This document shows, one piece after another, positions 32,940-40,827 of a stretch of DNA of 64,000 nucleotides. Under the pieces are notes generated by a model. That model had not been told where the DNA came from and searched no databases. It saw only the letters and a list, made by a program, of their open reading frames with translations. The translations under genes and the position numbers were made by a program. Position 1 is the first letter of the stretch. Each line of letters starts with the position of its first letter. The DNA is taken from NCBI GenBank assembly GCA_049432165.1, contig JBMTDQ010000001.1, positions 30,048 through 94,047 of the forward strand. The letters are read 5' to 3'. Origin of the DNA: Casp-actino5 sp049432165 (lineage in GTDB: Bacteria; Actinomycetota; Acidimicrobiia; Acidimicrobiales; Ilumatobacteraceae).

Positions 32940-35522
32940 ATGGCCGGCGATACAAAGTTCTCAGTGAACGGCACGCCGGTGACGATCACGGGAGAGCATC
33001 CTCACTTGCTGTCCGCCCTGCGTGACGAGCTCAACATCACTTCTCCAAAGGATGGTTGTTCTCCTTCAGGACAATGTGGCTGTTGCACAGTGCTGGTCGA
33101 TGGCCGGGCAATCGTCGCCTGTCAACAGTCGGTTGAGTCCTGCGAAAACCGTGAGATCACGACTCTCGAGGGTTTGCCGGAATCTGAACGCCAACAATTT
33201 GCTGATGCGTTCGCAGCCTGCGGTGGCCTTCAGTGTGGATTCTGTATTCCTGGCATCGTGATGCGGGCACACCATCAGATTGCAAAAAAAGGTTCCAGTC
33301 TCACCCGCGAATCAATGGCTCCACATCTCGGTGCTCACCTCTGTCGGTGTACCGGCTACGTCAAAATTCTTGATGCGATCGAAGCTGTCGCTCACAACAC
33401 CCCAGTCGATCCGCCAAAGGTTCAAGGCGGTGTTGGAGCCCGCGGAATGAAATATGAGGCGCAGCCACTCACCCTCGGTGACCGGCCATACATCGACGAC
33501 ATTCGTATCCCCGGCATGCTTCATGCTGCGCTTCATCTCACCGAGCACACCCGCGCTCACATCATTGGCATCAATGTTGAAGCAGCAAAAAACGCTCCAG
33601 GAGTCATCGCTGTCTATACCGCCTCAGATATCCCTGGCCAGTTGCGGTCAGGTCTTATTCATAAAGATTGGCCACTGATGATTCCCGTCGGGGGAATGAC
33701 GTCCTACGGCGGTGATGTGCTTGCCATCGTTGTCGCGGGCACCCGCGAGCAAGCGAGAGCTGCAGCCACACTTGTTGAGGTTGACTACGACGTGCAACAA
33801 CCTGTTGTCGATCCGGTGGCAGCTCTTCAACCAGACTCGCCGATCGCTGTGTGGGGAACCGATTCAAATGTGCTTTCGGTGAGCGCCTACCAGCGCGACG
33901 AGGGGTTGACGATCGATGAGGCATTTGATCGCAGTGCACATGTGGTGTCAGAAACGTTTACCACTCAGCGAATTGAACACGCGTTCCTCGAACCTGAGTC
34001 AACGCTTGCTGTCCCGTCAGGTGAAGGCGACGAACAAACTCTGCATGTCTACTCAGGCGGCCAAGGTGTGTGGGATGACCGAAATGACATCGCTTCCATT
34101 CTTGATATTGACCGAAGCCGAGTAACTGTTGAACTCGTGTCAAACGGTGGCGCGTTTGGCGGCAAAGAGGACATGAGCAACCAGGGTCATGCTGCTCTTG
34201 CTGCATGGCTGCTCAATCAACCGGTGAAATGCACGCTGAGTCGCGAAGAGAGTTTCAGGATGCATGCGAAACGGCATCCGATCACTCTTGAGGTGAAAGC
34301 GGGCTGTGATGCCGATGGTGTTTTAACCGGCCTGCACGTGCGTGCGCTTGGTGATTCGGGGGCATACGCCAGCGTTGGAATGAAGGTTCTCGAACGCGCA
34401 GCTGGCCATGTGGCGGGGCCATATCGATGGAAGTCGCTCGACATTGAGGCGACTGCCGTTCGCACGAACAATCCAGTCTGTGGGGCGTTCCGAGGGTTTG
34501 GTGCTAATCAGGCGCAGTTCGCAACCGAAGGAGTGATCGATCGTCTTGCCGAGTTGGCTGGAATCGATCGTTGGGAATTTCGGATGAGGAACGTCATCTC
34601 TCCGGGCGACATCTGGGGACCAGGGCAGATTATGGATGAGGGTGCTGGCGGAGCCCGTGAATGCCTTCAGGCCATCAAATCTGATTACGAAGAGGCGCTC
34701 TCAGCCGGACGTGCCGTCGGGCTTGCGATTGGTATGAAAAATTCAGGTCTTGGCAATGGCTTCAGGGAAGTTTGCGGTGCGGTTGTGAGATTCCGTAGCG
34801 ATGGTCGTATCGAGGTTCGCCACGGCTGGACAGAGATGGGCCAGGGCGTTCACACAGTTGCACTGCAAGTTGCTGCTCAAGAACTCAATGTTGATGCAGA
34901 GCGTATTGACGTGGTCGTCGACACCACGAGAGAGCTTGGCTTTGGGCAGACGACGGGAAGTCGGGGAACTCTCATGACCGCAGGCTCAGTTGCGGCTGCC
35001 TGCGCAACTGCGATTGCGTCAAATTGTGAGATTGATGTCGATCATTTCGGCGAATACGTCGTTGATTGGACACACCATCTCGGTGACCCTGAGCATCCAA
35101 ACCCAACCATCCATTCGTGTTTCTCATACGCAGCACAACTTGTCGAAATCGATCGCTCGTCAGGTGCCATCGAACGAGTTCTGGCTGTTCACGATGTTGG
35201 CAAAGCGGTCAACCCAACACTTGTTGAAGGACAGATTCAGGGCTCCGTGCACATGGGTCTCGGCTATGCATTGAGCGAAGACTTCCCGAGCGATGAATTC
35301 GGGATGCCAACCGCCACAACATTGCGGCAACTCGGCATCCCGCGTGCGAAAGACGTCCCACTCATAGATGTCAAGGTGGTTGAAGTCCCTCAGCCCCGCT
35401 CACCATTCGGCATTAAAGGTGTGGGCGAAATTGGTCTGGTGCCGACAGCTCCCGCAATTGCTGGAGCTCTCCATGACTTGGACGGCGAACGGCGCCGTAC
35501 ACTGCCCATGCGCCGTCAGTGA
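32940..35522 (+). CDS. Molybdenum hydroxylase, xanthine dehydrogenase/aldehyde oxidoreductase type without FAD domain
   Basis: An 860-residue single-chain Mo enzyme. The plant-type [2Fe-2S] domain (about 1-80) has DGCSPSGQCGCCTVLVDG, with five residues between the first two Cys rather than the common four; the helical [2Fe-2S] domain has LQCGFCIPG and HLCRCTGY; the molybdopterin part has GGAFGGKEDMSNQGH, FRGFGANQAQFATE, TGSRGTLMTAG and, at the end, IKGVGEIGLVPTAP with the catalytic Glu. There is no FAD domain, as in Desulfovibrio aldehyde oxidoreductase and selenium-dependent xanthine dehydrogenase-like proteins, so electrons must leave to another acceptor. Purine or aldehyde substrates are possible; nearby 8-oxoguanine deaminase and glutamine synthetase genes favour purines weakly. 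Confidence 0.87.
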   Translation: MAGDTKFSVNGTPVTITGEHPHLLSALRDELNITSPKDGCSPSGQCGCCTVLVDGRAIVACQQSVESCENREITTLEGLPESERQQFADAFAACGGLQCGFCIPGIVMRAHHQIAKKGSSLTRESMAPHLGAHLCRCTGYVKILDAIEAVAHNTPVDPPKVQGGVGARGMKYEAQPLTLGDRPYIDDIRIPGMLHAALHLTEHTRAHIIGINVEAAKNAPGVIAVYTASDIPGQLRSGLIHKDWPLMIPVGGMTSYGGDVLAIVVAGTREQARAAATLVEVDYDVQQPVVDPVAALQPDSPIAVWGTDSNVLSVSAYQRDEGLTIDEAFDRSAHVVSETFTTQRIEHAFLEPESTLAVPSGEGDEQTLHVYSGGQGVWDDRNDIASILDIDRSRVTVELVSNGGAFGGKEDMSNQGHAALAAWLLNQPVKCTLSREESFRMHAKRHPITLEVKAGCDADGVLTGLHVRALGDSGAYASVGMKVLERAAGHVAGPYRWKSLDIEATAVRTNNPVCGAFRGFGANQAQFATEGVIDRLAELAGIDRWEFRMRNVISPGDIWGPGQIMDEGAGGARECLQAIKSDYEEALSAGRAVGLAIGMKNSGLGNGFREVCGAVVRFRSDGRIEVRHGWTEMGQGVHTVALQVAAQELNVDAERIDVVVDTTRELGFGQTTGSRGTLMTAGSVAAACATAIASNCEIDVDHFGEYVVDWTHHLGDPEHPNPTIHSCFSYAAQLVEIDRSSGAIERVLAVHDVGKAVNPTLVEGQIQGSVHMGLGYALSEDFPSDEFGMPTATTLRQLGIPRAKDVPLIDVKVVEVPQPRSPFGIKGVGEIGLVPTAPAIAGALHDLDGERRRTLPMRRQ

Positions 35523-35533
35523 CGCCGGCGTAG

Positions 35534-35593
35534 TTCACACTCCGTTAACAATCGAGATACCGGTAAGAAACCGCTCGTTGACAGACTGTGAAC
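35534..35593 (+). promoter_or_regulatory. Candidate GlnR operator: six pentamers in 11-bp phase upstream of glnII
   Basis: Six pentamers, each ending in AC, start at exact 11-bp intervals: TTCAC (35534), TTAAC (35545), GATAC (35556), GAAAC (35567), TTGAC (35578), TGAAC (35589). Published GlnR sites are alternating gTnAC and GAAAC-like pentamers separated by 6 bp, the same geometry. The array is enclosed by a perfect 9-bp inverted repeat (GTAGTTCAC 35530-35538, GTGAACTAC 35588-35596). A GlnR-like gene lies in the same cluster. GlnR binding is inference. Confidence 0.62.
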
Positions 35594-35605
35594 TACCCCT
35601 ACAAA
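35578..35605 (+). promoter_or_regulatory. Probable glnII promoter
   Basis: A consensus -35 TTGACA (35578-35583) and a -10-like TACAAA (35600-35605), spaced 16 bp, would place transcription near 35612, giving a short leader that carries SD AAAGGA (35621-35626) before GTG 35632. The -35 coincides with the fifth pentamer of the phased array, so regulator binding would meet polymerase directly. Confidence 0.6.
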
Positions 35606-35631
35606 TTGCGAATACCGCCGAAAGGAATCCC

Positions 35632-36660
35632 GTGGCGTACCAAGCTGAATACATCTGGATCGATGGCCATGAGCCAACTCCACAACTCCGTTCAAAGACC
35701 AAGGTTCTTGCTGATGAAGTGACCGATCCTCCCATTTGGGGTTTCGATGGTTCTTCAACCGAGCAGGCAACAGGCGACAAGTCTGACTGTGTACTTCGTC
35801 CGACCTTCACTTGCCCGGACCCAATCCGTGGCGGCCGCAACATTCTCGTGATGTGCGAGGTGTTGCTCGCATCAAACATGCGCGCGCACCCAACAAACAC
35901 TCGGGCAGCATGCGCCCGCGTTGAGAAGAAGTACAAAGATGACGAGATGATCTTTGGACTTGAGCAGGAGTACACCATGCTCCGCCCTGACGGCTCACCT
36001 CTTGGCTTCCCAGCCGGTGGCGGGCAGCCCGCACCACAGGGCCCGTATTACTGCGGTGTCGGCACCGGCCGAGTCGTTGGCCGAGAAATAGTTGAAGAGC
36101 ACACCCAGGCATGTATCGATGCCGGTCTTGCAATATCTGGAACCAACGCAGAGGTCATGCCTGGCCAGTGGGAGTTCCAGATTGGACCACTCGGACCCAC
36201 CGCTGTTGGCGATCAGATGTACGTCGCTCGCTGGCTCCTTCACCGCATTGCTGAGGATTACGACGTAGTCATCAGTTTCGCTGCGAAGCCGATGAAGGGC
36301 GACTGGAACGGCGCCGGCTGCCATACCAACTTCTCAACCGTTGCAATGCGCGACAACTACAAGGCGATCACCGCAGCATGTGAAGCCATTGGAAAGAACT
36401 ACATGATGCTCGTCGAGAACTACGGAGACGGCATTGCGGACCGCCTGACCGGTCAGCACGAGACCGCCCCTTGGAACAAGTTCTCCTACGGTGTCTCTGA
36501 CCGCGGTGCATCAATCCGTATTCCATGGCAGGTCGAGAAAGATGGCAAGGGCTACGCAGAAGATCGTCGCCCAAATGCCAACTGCGATCCGTATACCGTT
36601 GCCCAACTCATCACCGAGACTGTGTGCTCGGCTGCTGCAAAGGGTTCCAAGAAGCGCTGA
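35632..36660 (+). CDS. glnII: Glutamine synthetase type II (eukaryotic-like)
   Basis: A 342-residue GSII, making glutamine from glutamate, ammonium and ATP in the cytoplasm. It has IWGFDGSSTEQATGDKSD, IFGLEQEYTML (metal Glu residues), EVMPGQWEFQIGPLGP, KPMKGDWNGAGCHTNFST and a DRGASIRIP end region. It opens AYQAEYIWIDGHEPTPQLR, typical of GSII. GTG 35632 is chosen over an upstream open frame because SD AAAGGA precedes it by 5 nt and it matches the family N-terminus. A strong hairpin terminator follows. GSII in bacteria is usually induced under nitrogen limitation. Confidence 0.96.
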   Translation: MAYQAEYIWIDGHEPTPQLRSKTKVLADEVTDPPIWGFDGSSTEQATGDKSDCVLRPTFTCPDPIRGGRNILVMCEVLLASNMRAHPTNTRAACARVEKKYKDDEMIFGLEQEYTMLRPDGSPLGFPAGGGQPAPQGPYYCGVGTGRVVGREIVEEHTQACIDAGLAISGTNAEVMPGQWEFQIGPLGPTAVGDQMYVARWLLHRIAEDYDVVISFAAKPMKGDWNGAGCHTNFSTVAMRDNYKAITAACEAIGKNYMMLVENYGDGIADRLTGQHETAPWNKFSYGVSDRGASIRIPWQVEKDGKGYAEDRRPNANCDPYTVAQLITETVCSAAAKGSKKR

Positions 36661-36694
36661 TCATTTCAGCGTCACTTGGTGACATCGCAATGAA

Positions 36695-36732
36695 GGGGGC
36701 CTCGTATGCACGAGGTCCCCTTCGCCGTTTTT
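36695..36732 (+). terminator. Rho-independent terminator after glnII
   Basis: An 11-bp stem with one G-T wobble (36695-36705 with 36710-36720) closes a 4-nt loop and is followed by TTCGCCGTTTTT. It is the clearest intrinsic terminator I found in the window. It separates glnII from glnA, so the two synthetase genes are probably transcribed independently. Confidence 0.82.
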
Positions 36733-36764
36733 CACTGCCAGAATGAGGTATTAGAGGAGGAATC

Positions 36765-38102
36765 ATGCGTGAACAGCAATGTGACTATGTGTTGAAAACT
36801 GCATCAGAGCGCGGCGTCCGCATGGTGCGACTGTGGTTTACCGATGTGCTCGGAAACTTGAAGAGTTTTGCGATTAGCCAGAACGAACTCGAAAACGCTC
36901 TCAACGATGGGATGACGTTCGATGGCTCGTCGATCGATGGGTTTTCGCGGATTCAAGAATCTGACGTGCTCGCAATCCCAGATCCAGACACCTTCCAGAT
37001 TTTGCCGCTTGGCGATAAAGGCGCTGCTGAAGCTCGGGTGTTTTGCGATATCCACCACCTCGATGGAACACCGTTCAGCGGAGATCCTCGCCAAGTGCTG
37101 CGTCGACATGTTGAAGCAGCCCGCAACGAGGGGCTCACCTTCTATATCGCTCCTGACATTGAGTTCTTCTATTTCAACACTCCACAGGCCGGCGAGCGAC
37201 CAGTACCACTCGACAACGGTGGCTACTTTGACTTGACCACCCGTGATGTCACAGGCGATCTTCGCAAACAGACCATCCGCACACTTGAGCAAATCGGAAT
37301 CCCGGTTGAGTATTCATTTCATGAAGATTCGCCGAGCCAGCAGGAGATCGATCTTCGTCACGATGACGCTCTGACGATTGCCGACTCGGTGATGACCTTC
37401 CGACTCATCGTGAGAGAGGTCGCAGCCGCCCACGGTGTGTATGCGACCTTTATGCCAAAACCTCTCGAAGGTGTTCAAGGTTCAGGAATGCATACTCACC
37501 TGTCACTCTTCACTGGCGATGACAACGCGTTTTACGACGAGAATGATGAATACAACTTGTCTCCACTTGCGAAGTCGTTCATGGCTGGCCTTCTCCGCCA
37601 TGCAGCGGAAATCACTGCCATCACAAATCCAACGGTGAACTCCTACAAGCGTCTGGTTCCAGGATTTGAAGCACCAGTTCATCTCAGTTGGGCGCGAAAC
37701 AACCGGTCAGGTTTGATCAGAGTGCCAATTCCGAAGCGTGGTAATCCTCTTGCTACTCGACTTGAGTACCGATCTCCCGACCCCAGTTGTAACCCGTATC
37801 TCGCATTTAGTCTGATGCTTGCCGCAGGGTTGAAGGGTGTTCGAGAGGGATATGAACTTCCCGCGGAAGCCGACGCGAACTTGTTTGAACTTGATGATAA
37901 CGCTCTCTCCAAACTGGGAATCGGCCAGTTGCCGCAGTCACTCGCAGAGGCGCTTCGTGCAATGGAACAATCGGAGTTGGTTCGCGAAGCACTCGGTGAA
38001 CACATTTTTGAATGGTTCCTACGCAATAAACGACGCGAGTGGCTCGACTACAAGACGCACGTCAGCCAGTTCGAAATCGACCGATATCTGGGGACACTGT
38101 GA
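36765..38102 (+). CDS. glnA: Glutamine synthetase type I, GlnA
   Basis: A 445-residue dodecameric-type GSI. Motifs are TFDGSSIDGFSRIQESDVL, the PDIEFFYF metal site, VQGSGMHTHLSLF, NPTVNSYKRLVPGFEAP, NNRSGLIRVP and LEYRSPDPSCNPYLAFSLML. The region that carries the adenylylated Tyr in other GSI enzymes (NLYDL-like) reads NLFELDDNAL, with Phe, so control by GlnE-type adenylylation seems impossible; it resembles GSI-alpha or the GlnA2 lineage. A strong SD (AGAGGAGGA) lies just upstream of the ATG. The stop overlaps the glnR start. Confidence 0.95.
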   Translation: MREQQCDYVLKTASERGVRMVRLWFTDVLGNLKSFAISQNELENALNDGMTFDGSSIDGFSRIQESDVLAIPDPDTFQILPLGDKGAAEARVFCDIHHLDGTPFSGDPRQVLRRHVEAARNEGLTFYIAPDIEFFYFNTPQAGERPVPLDNGGYFDLTTRDVTGDLRKQTIRTLEQIGIPVEYSFHEDSPSQQEIDLRHDDALTIADSVMTFRLIVREVAAAHGVYATFMPKPLEGVQGSGMHTHLSLFTGDDNAFYDENDEYNLSPLAKSFMAGLLRHAAEITAITNPTVNSYKRLVPGFEAPVHLSWARNNRSGLIRVPIPKRGNPLATRLEYRSPDPSCNPYLAFSLMLAAGLKGVREGYELPAEADANLFELDDNALSKLGIGQLPQSLAEALRAMEQSELVREALGEHIFEWFLRNKRREWLDYKTHVSQFEIDRYLGTL

Positions 38103-38797
38103 CCCAAGCCGAAAGCGGAACCATTCTCGTCGTTGGCGATCCCATTTCGGCTGAACTTGCGCGGACCCTCGACCTCGGCGGTCGAACATGGCATGGCATG
38201 TGCCTCAATGACGATCCGGACGGAGTCGAACCGGTTGATGGATGGGTGGGGGCAATTATCGACCTATCCAACGATCCGGAATCAGGCTGGTCAGTAGCCC
38301 GTGGCCTTCGCCGTTCAGATCGTGACCCGGTGCGCACTCTTATTCTCGTGAGTGGCGGACAGATCGCTGAGCTCAGCCATCGAGATGATCTGTTCGATGA
38401 CTTCTGCTTAACGCCGTTCCACCCCTCCGAACTTGAAGCACGCCTTGACCATCTTCTTGCGACGGTTGGACCAGTCGCAACCCGATCAGAGGTGGTGCTG
38501 TACGAGAATCTTGCGATCAATCTTGAGACGTACCAGGCCTCGGTATCAGATCGACCGCTCGACCTCACATACATGGAATACGAACTATTGAAATTCCTCG
38601 TCCAAAACCCTGGGAAGGTGTTTTCACGCGAAATGTTGTTGAGTCGAGTGTGGGGCTACGACTACTACGGCGGCGCAAGGACTGTTGATGTTCACGTTCG
38701 CCGCCTTCGCGCGAAGCTTGGTGAAGAACACGCCGACCTCATTCAGACAGTTCGGTCGGTCGGATATCGCTTCGGTCACTTACGCTGGCGAGCTTGA
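38099..38797 (+). CDS. glnR: GlnR-like OmpR-family regulator of nitrogen metabolism
   Basis: A 232-residue regulator. The N-terminal receiver-like domain (about 1-120) is degenerate, keeping an Asp in AIIDLSND but lacking a full acidic pocket, as in orphan GlnR proteins. The C-terminal winged helix carries LDLTYMEYELLKFLVQNPGK, VWGYDYYGGARTVDVHVRRL and TVRSVGYRF, very close to actinobacterial GlnR. No histidine kinase is nearby. GTG 38099 overlaps the glnA stop (GTGA). Direct coupling to glnA, and the phased array before glnII, support a nitrogen role; another OmpR regulator remains possible. Confidence 0.83.
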   Translation: MTQAESGTILVVGDPISAELARTLDLGGRTWHGMCLNDDPDGVEPVDGWVGAIIDLSNDPESGWSVARGLRRSDRDPVRTLILVSGGQIAELSHRDDLFDDFCLTPFHPSELEARLDHLLATVGPVATRSEVVLYENLAINLETYQASVSDRPLDLTYMEYELLKFLVQNPGKVFSREMLLSRVWGYDYYGGARTVDVHVRRLRAKLGEEHADLIQTVRSVGYRFGHLRWRA

Positions 38798-38798
38798 G

Positions 38799-40160
38799 TT
38801 ATTCTGCGAGCCGCTGAATTCGGCGTGACGCAGATGCATGAGCAACCAGCATCTCCTCAGTCGAATCTGAAACGAGGCGACCATCTCGTACCACCGGCAG
38901 GCCATTGATGATCGTGTCCCGAGCCCCGGTCGGACCGCAACGTAACCATGCAGCAATCGGATCAGACACAGCCCCTGCATATGCAATGCCGTTTTGATCC
39001 CAGACTGCAATGTCAGCAACAGCGCCGACACTCAATGTTCCTAGCTCACCCGATCGTCCCAGGCAAGCGGCACCTCCCAAGGTCGCCATCTCAAGAACTT
39101 GACGTGCGGTGATTGCGTCTGCGCCATCGCGAAGTTTTGCGAGGAGCAAGGCCTGACGGGCCTCGAGCCACAGCGAACCAGAATCTGCCGATGATGATCC
39201 ATCGACACCTAACCCTACGTGGCATCCCGCATCGCGAAGGGCAGTCACCGGAGCAATTCCAGATGAAAGGATGAGATTCGAACTTGGACAGTGTGCAACG
39301 CCTACGCCCGCTGAACCCAAGCGGCTGATCTCATCGGCATCTGGCATCACACAGTGCGCAACCCAGCTGCGGTCACTCGCCCAACCCGTGCGCTCCAAGT
39401 ACTCGGTTGGCCGACATCCAAACGTGGCAATGCTGAATTCATCATCTTCGGCATTTTCCGCAAAGTGAGTATGCAAACGTACGTTCAGATGCTCAGCAAG
39501 TTCTGCTGTTCGAACGAGCAGTTGCTCCGTCACGCTAAATGGTGAGCATGGAGCGAGAGCGATTTGAGTCATCGAACCCCACGAATCATCATGATGTCGA
39601 TGTACGGCAGCCTCGCAGGCAGCAAGAATTTCGTCGTCGTCCTCGACGACATCATCTGGGGGTAGGCCACCGTCTTTCTCAGAAAGTGACATTGACCCCC
39701 GAGTTGGATGGAAACGAACACCAAGATCAAGCGCTGCTCTAATCTCAGCGGCCAACAGATCTCCAGAATTTCGAGGGTGCACGTAGAGGTGATCGGTTGA
39801 CGTCGTGCATCCAGAAAGCGCGAGCTCGGCGAGGCCTATCCAAGTGGAAAGATAGATGCTCTCTTCATCAATTGACTTCCAAAGTGGGTACAACGACTGC
39901 AGCCACCCGAAGAGTGGCTTGTTAGTCATGTCCTGAAACGCCCTCGTAAGGTTCTGATACAGGTGGTGGTGAGTGTTGATCAGACCAGGGGTGACGAGAC
40001 ACCCCGACGCATTGATCAGAACTTCACCGTGCGGTGGATCGCCACTACCAATTCCATCGATACGACCATCTGCTACCGAAACCCAGCCGCCTTCCAATTC
40101 GCGCCGCTGGTCGTCCATGGTCGCCACAAGGCGGGCATTTTTGATGACGAGATCGGCCAT
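38799..40160 (-). CDS. 8-oxoguanine deaminase-like amidohydrolase
   Basis: A 453-residue zinc amidohydrolase of the ATZ/TRZ-guanine deaminase group. GLINTHHHLYQNLTRAFQ (metal HxH), PLFGWLQSLYPLW, RLHTHFAEN, SWVAHCVMP and GLGVDGSSSADSGSL give the metal ligands and the arrangement described for 8-oxoguanine deaminase, which makes urate and ammonia. Guanine or isoxanthopterin deamination is possible. TAGCGT (40167-40172, this strand) is 6 nt before the ATG. It is convergent with glnR, 1 bp apart, so the released ammonia would be made next to the glutamine synthetase genes. Confidence 0.86.
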   Translation of the reverse strand: MADLVIKNARLVATMDDQRRELEGGWVSVADGRIDGIGSGDPPHGEVLINASGCLVTPGLINTHHHLYQNLTRAFQDMTNKPLFGWLQSLYPLWKSIDEESIYLSTWIGLAELALSGCTTSTDHLYVHPRNSGDLLAAEIRAALDLGVRFHPTRGSMSLSEKDGGLPPDDVVEDDDEILAACEAAVHRHHDDSWGSMTQIALAPCSPFSVTEQLLVRTAELAEHLNVRLHTHFAENAEDDEFSIATFGCRPTEYLERTGWASDRSWVAHCVMPDADEISRLGSAGVGVAHCPSSNLILSSGIAPVTALRDAGCHVGLGVDGSSSADSGSLWLEARQALLLAKLRDGADAITARQVLEMATLGGAACLGRSGELGTLSVGAVADIAVWDQNGIAYAGAVSDPIAAWLRCGPTGARDTIINGLPVVRDGRLVSDSTEEMLVAHASASRRIQRLAE

Positions 40161-40235
40161 GTTCCAACGCTAATCAGTTGAGGGTTGCCGAATCGACGTC
40201 TCTCAGCAAAGAACGTTCCTACAAATGCACCTTGA

Positions 40236-40391
40236 TCAGTCGTCAATCTCAAGGAGCTCGCTGCCCTCAAAACGACGTTCGCCATCGCGCTGAAGGACCG
40301 CTCCGAGAATTGCACTGGCTACACCACCGCTGATCCCGATAATGACGGGAAATAGCGCAAGAAGAATGATGATCGCAATTGCACCAGGCAT
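40236..40391 (-). CDS. Small single-span membrane protein
   Basis: A 51-codon open frame whose product begins MPGAIAIIILLALFPVIIG, one strongly hydrophobic helix (about 4-30), followed by a charged tail (LQRDGERRFEGSELLEIDD). TAGACT (40398-40403, this strand) stands exactly 6 nt before the ATG, matching the leaderless pattern at neighbouring genes on both sides. No function is known; small membrane proteins of this form often bind larger membrane complexes. It lies between RidA and the deaminase gene, all on the minus strand, each with its own -10-like box. Confidence 0.68.
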   Translation of the reverse strand: MPGAIAIIILLALFPVIIGISGGVASAILGAVLQRDGERRFEGSELLEIDD

Positions 40392-40442
40392 GGGAATAGT
40401 CTAGTTGCTCGAACCTAGAAGGACAGTTTCGACGTTTGTCTC

Positions 40443-40793
40443 TTATGACTCGGGCAAATACGCCCAAGCCTCAATTTCGACTGCGCCGTTGAGCGGAAGT
40501 GCGGCCACACCGATGGTTGATCGTGCTGGTCGATGGTCGCCAAATGCCGCCACATACGCTTCGTTGAATTCGGCAAACGTCGACATGTCGGTCAAAAAGC
40601 ACATTGTCTTTGCGACATCAGAAAGGCTCGCTCCGTGTTCAGCGAGACGATCTACAAGATTCGCAACCGATTGTGTCGTCTGGGCCGTAACACCCTCGAC
40701 GAGTGCGCCATCGACGACACCCAGCTGGCCAGAAACAATGATGAAGTCGCCTGCTCTAACAGATGGGGAATATGGACCGATCGGAGTAGTCAT
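40443..40793 (-). CDS. RidA (YjgF/UK114) family deaminase
   Basis: A 116-residue trimeric protein that hydrolyses reactive enamine/imine intermediates to keto acids and ammonia. It opens IGPYSPSVRAGDFIIVSGQL; the catalytic Arg is in HRPARSTIGV and the Glu in GAVEIEAWAY. Members also appear in purine and pyrimidine catabolic clusters, so a link with the deaminase gene is reasonable but unproven. TAAGGT (40800-40805, this strand) is 6 nt before the ATG. Confidence 0.92.
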   Translation of the reverse strand: MTTPIGPYSPSVRAGDFIIVSGQLGVVDGALVEGVTAQTTQSVANLVDRLAEHGASLSDVAKTMCFLTDMSTFAEFNEAYVAAFGDHRPARSTIGVAALPLNGAVEIEAWAYLPES

Positions 40794-40827
40794 ACCGACA
40801 CCTTAGATTTTTGCTATCAGCCGACGT

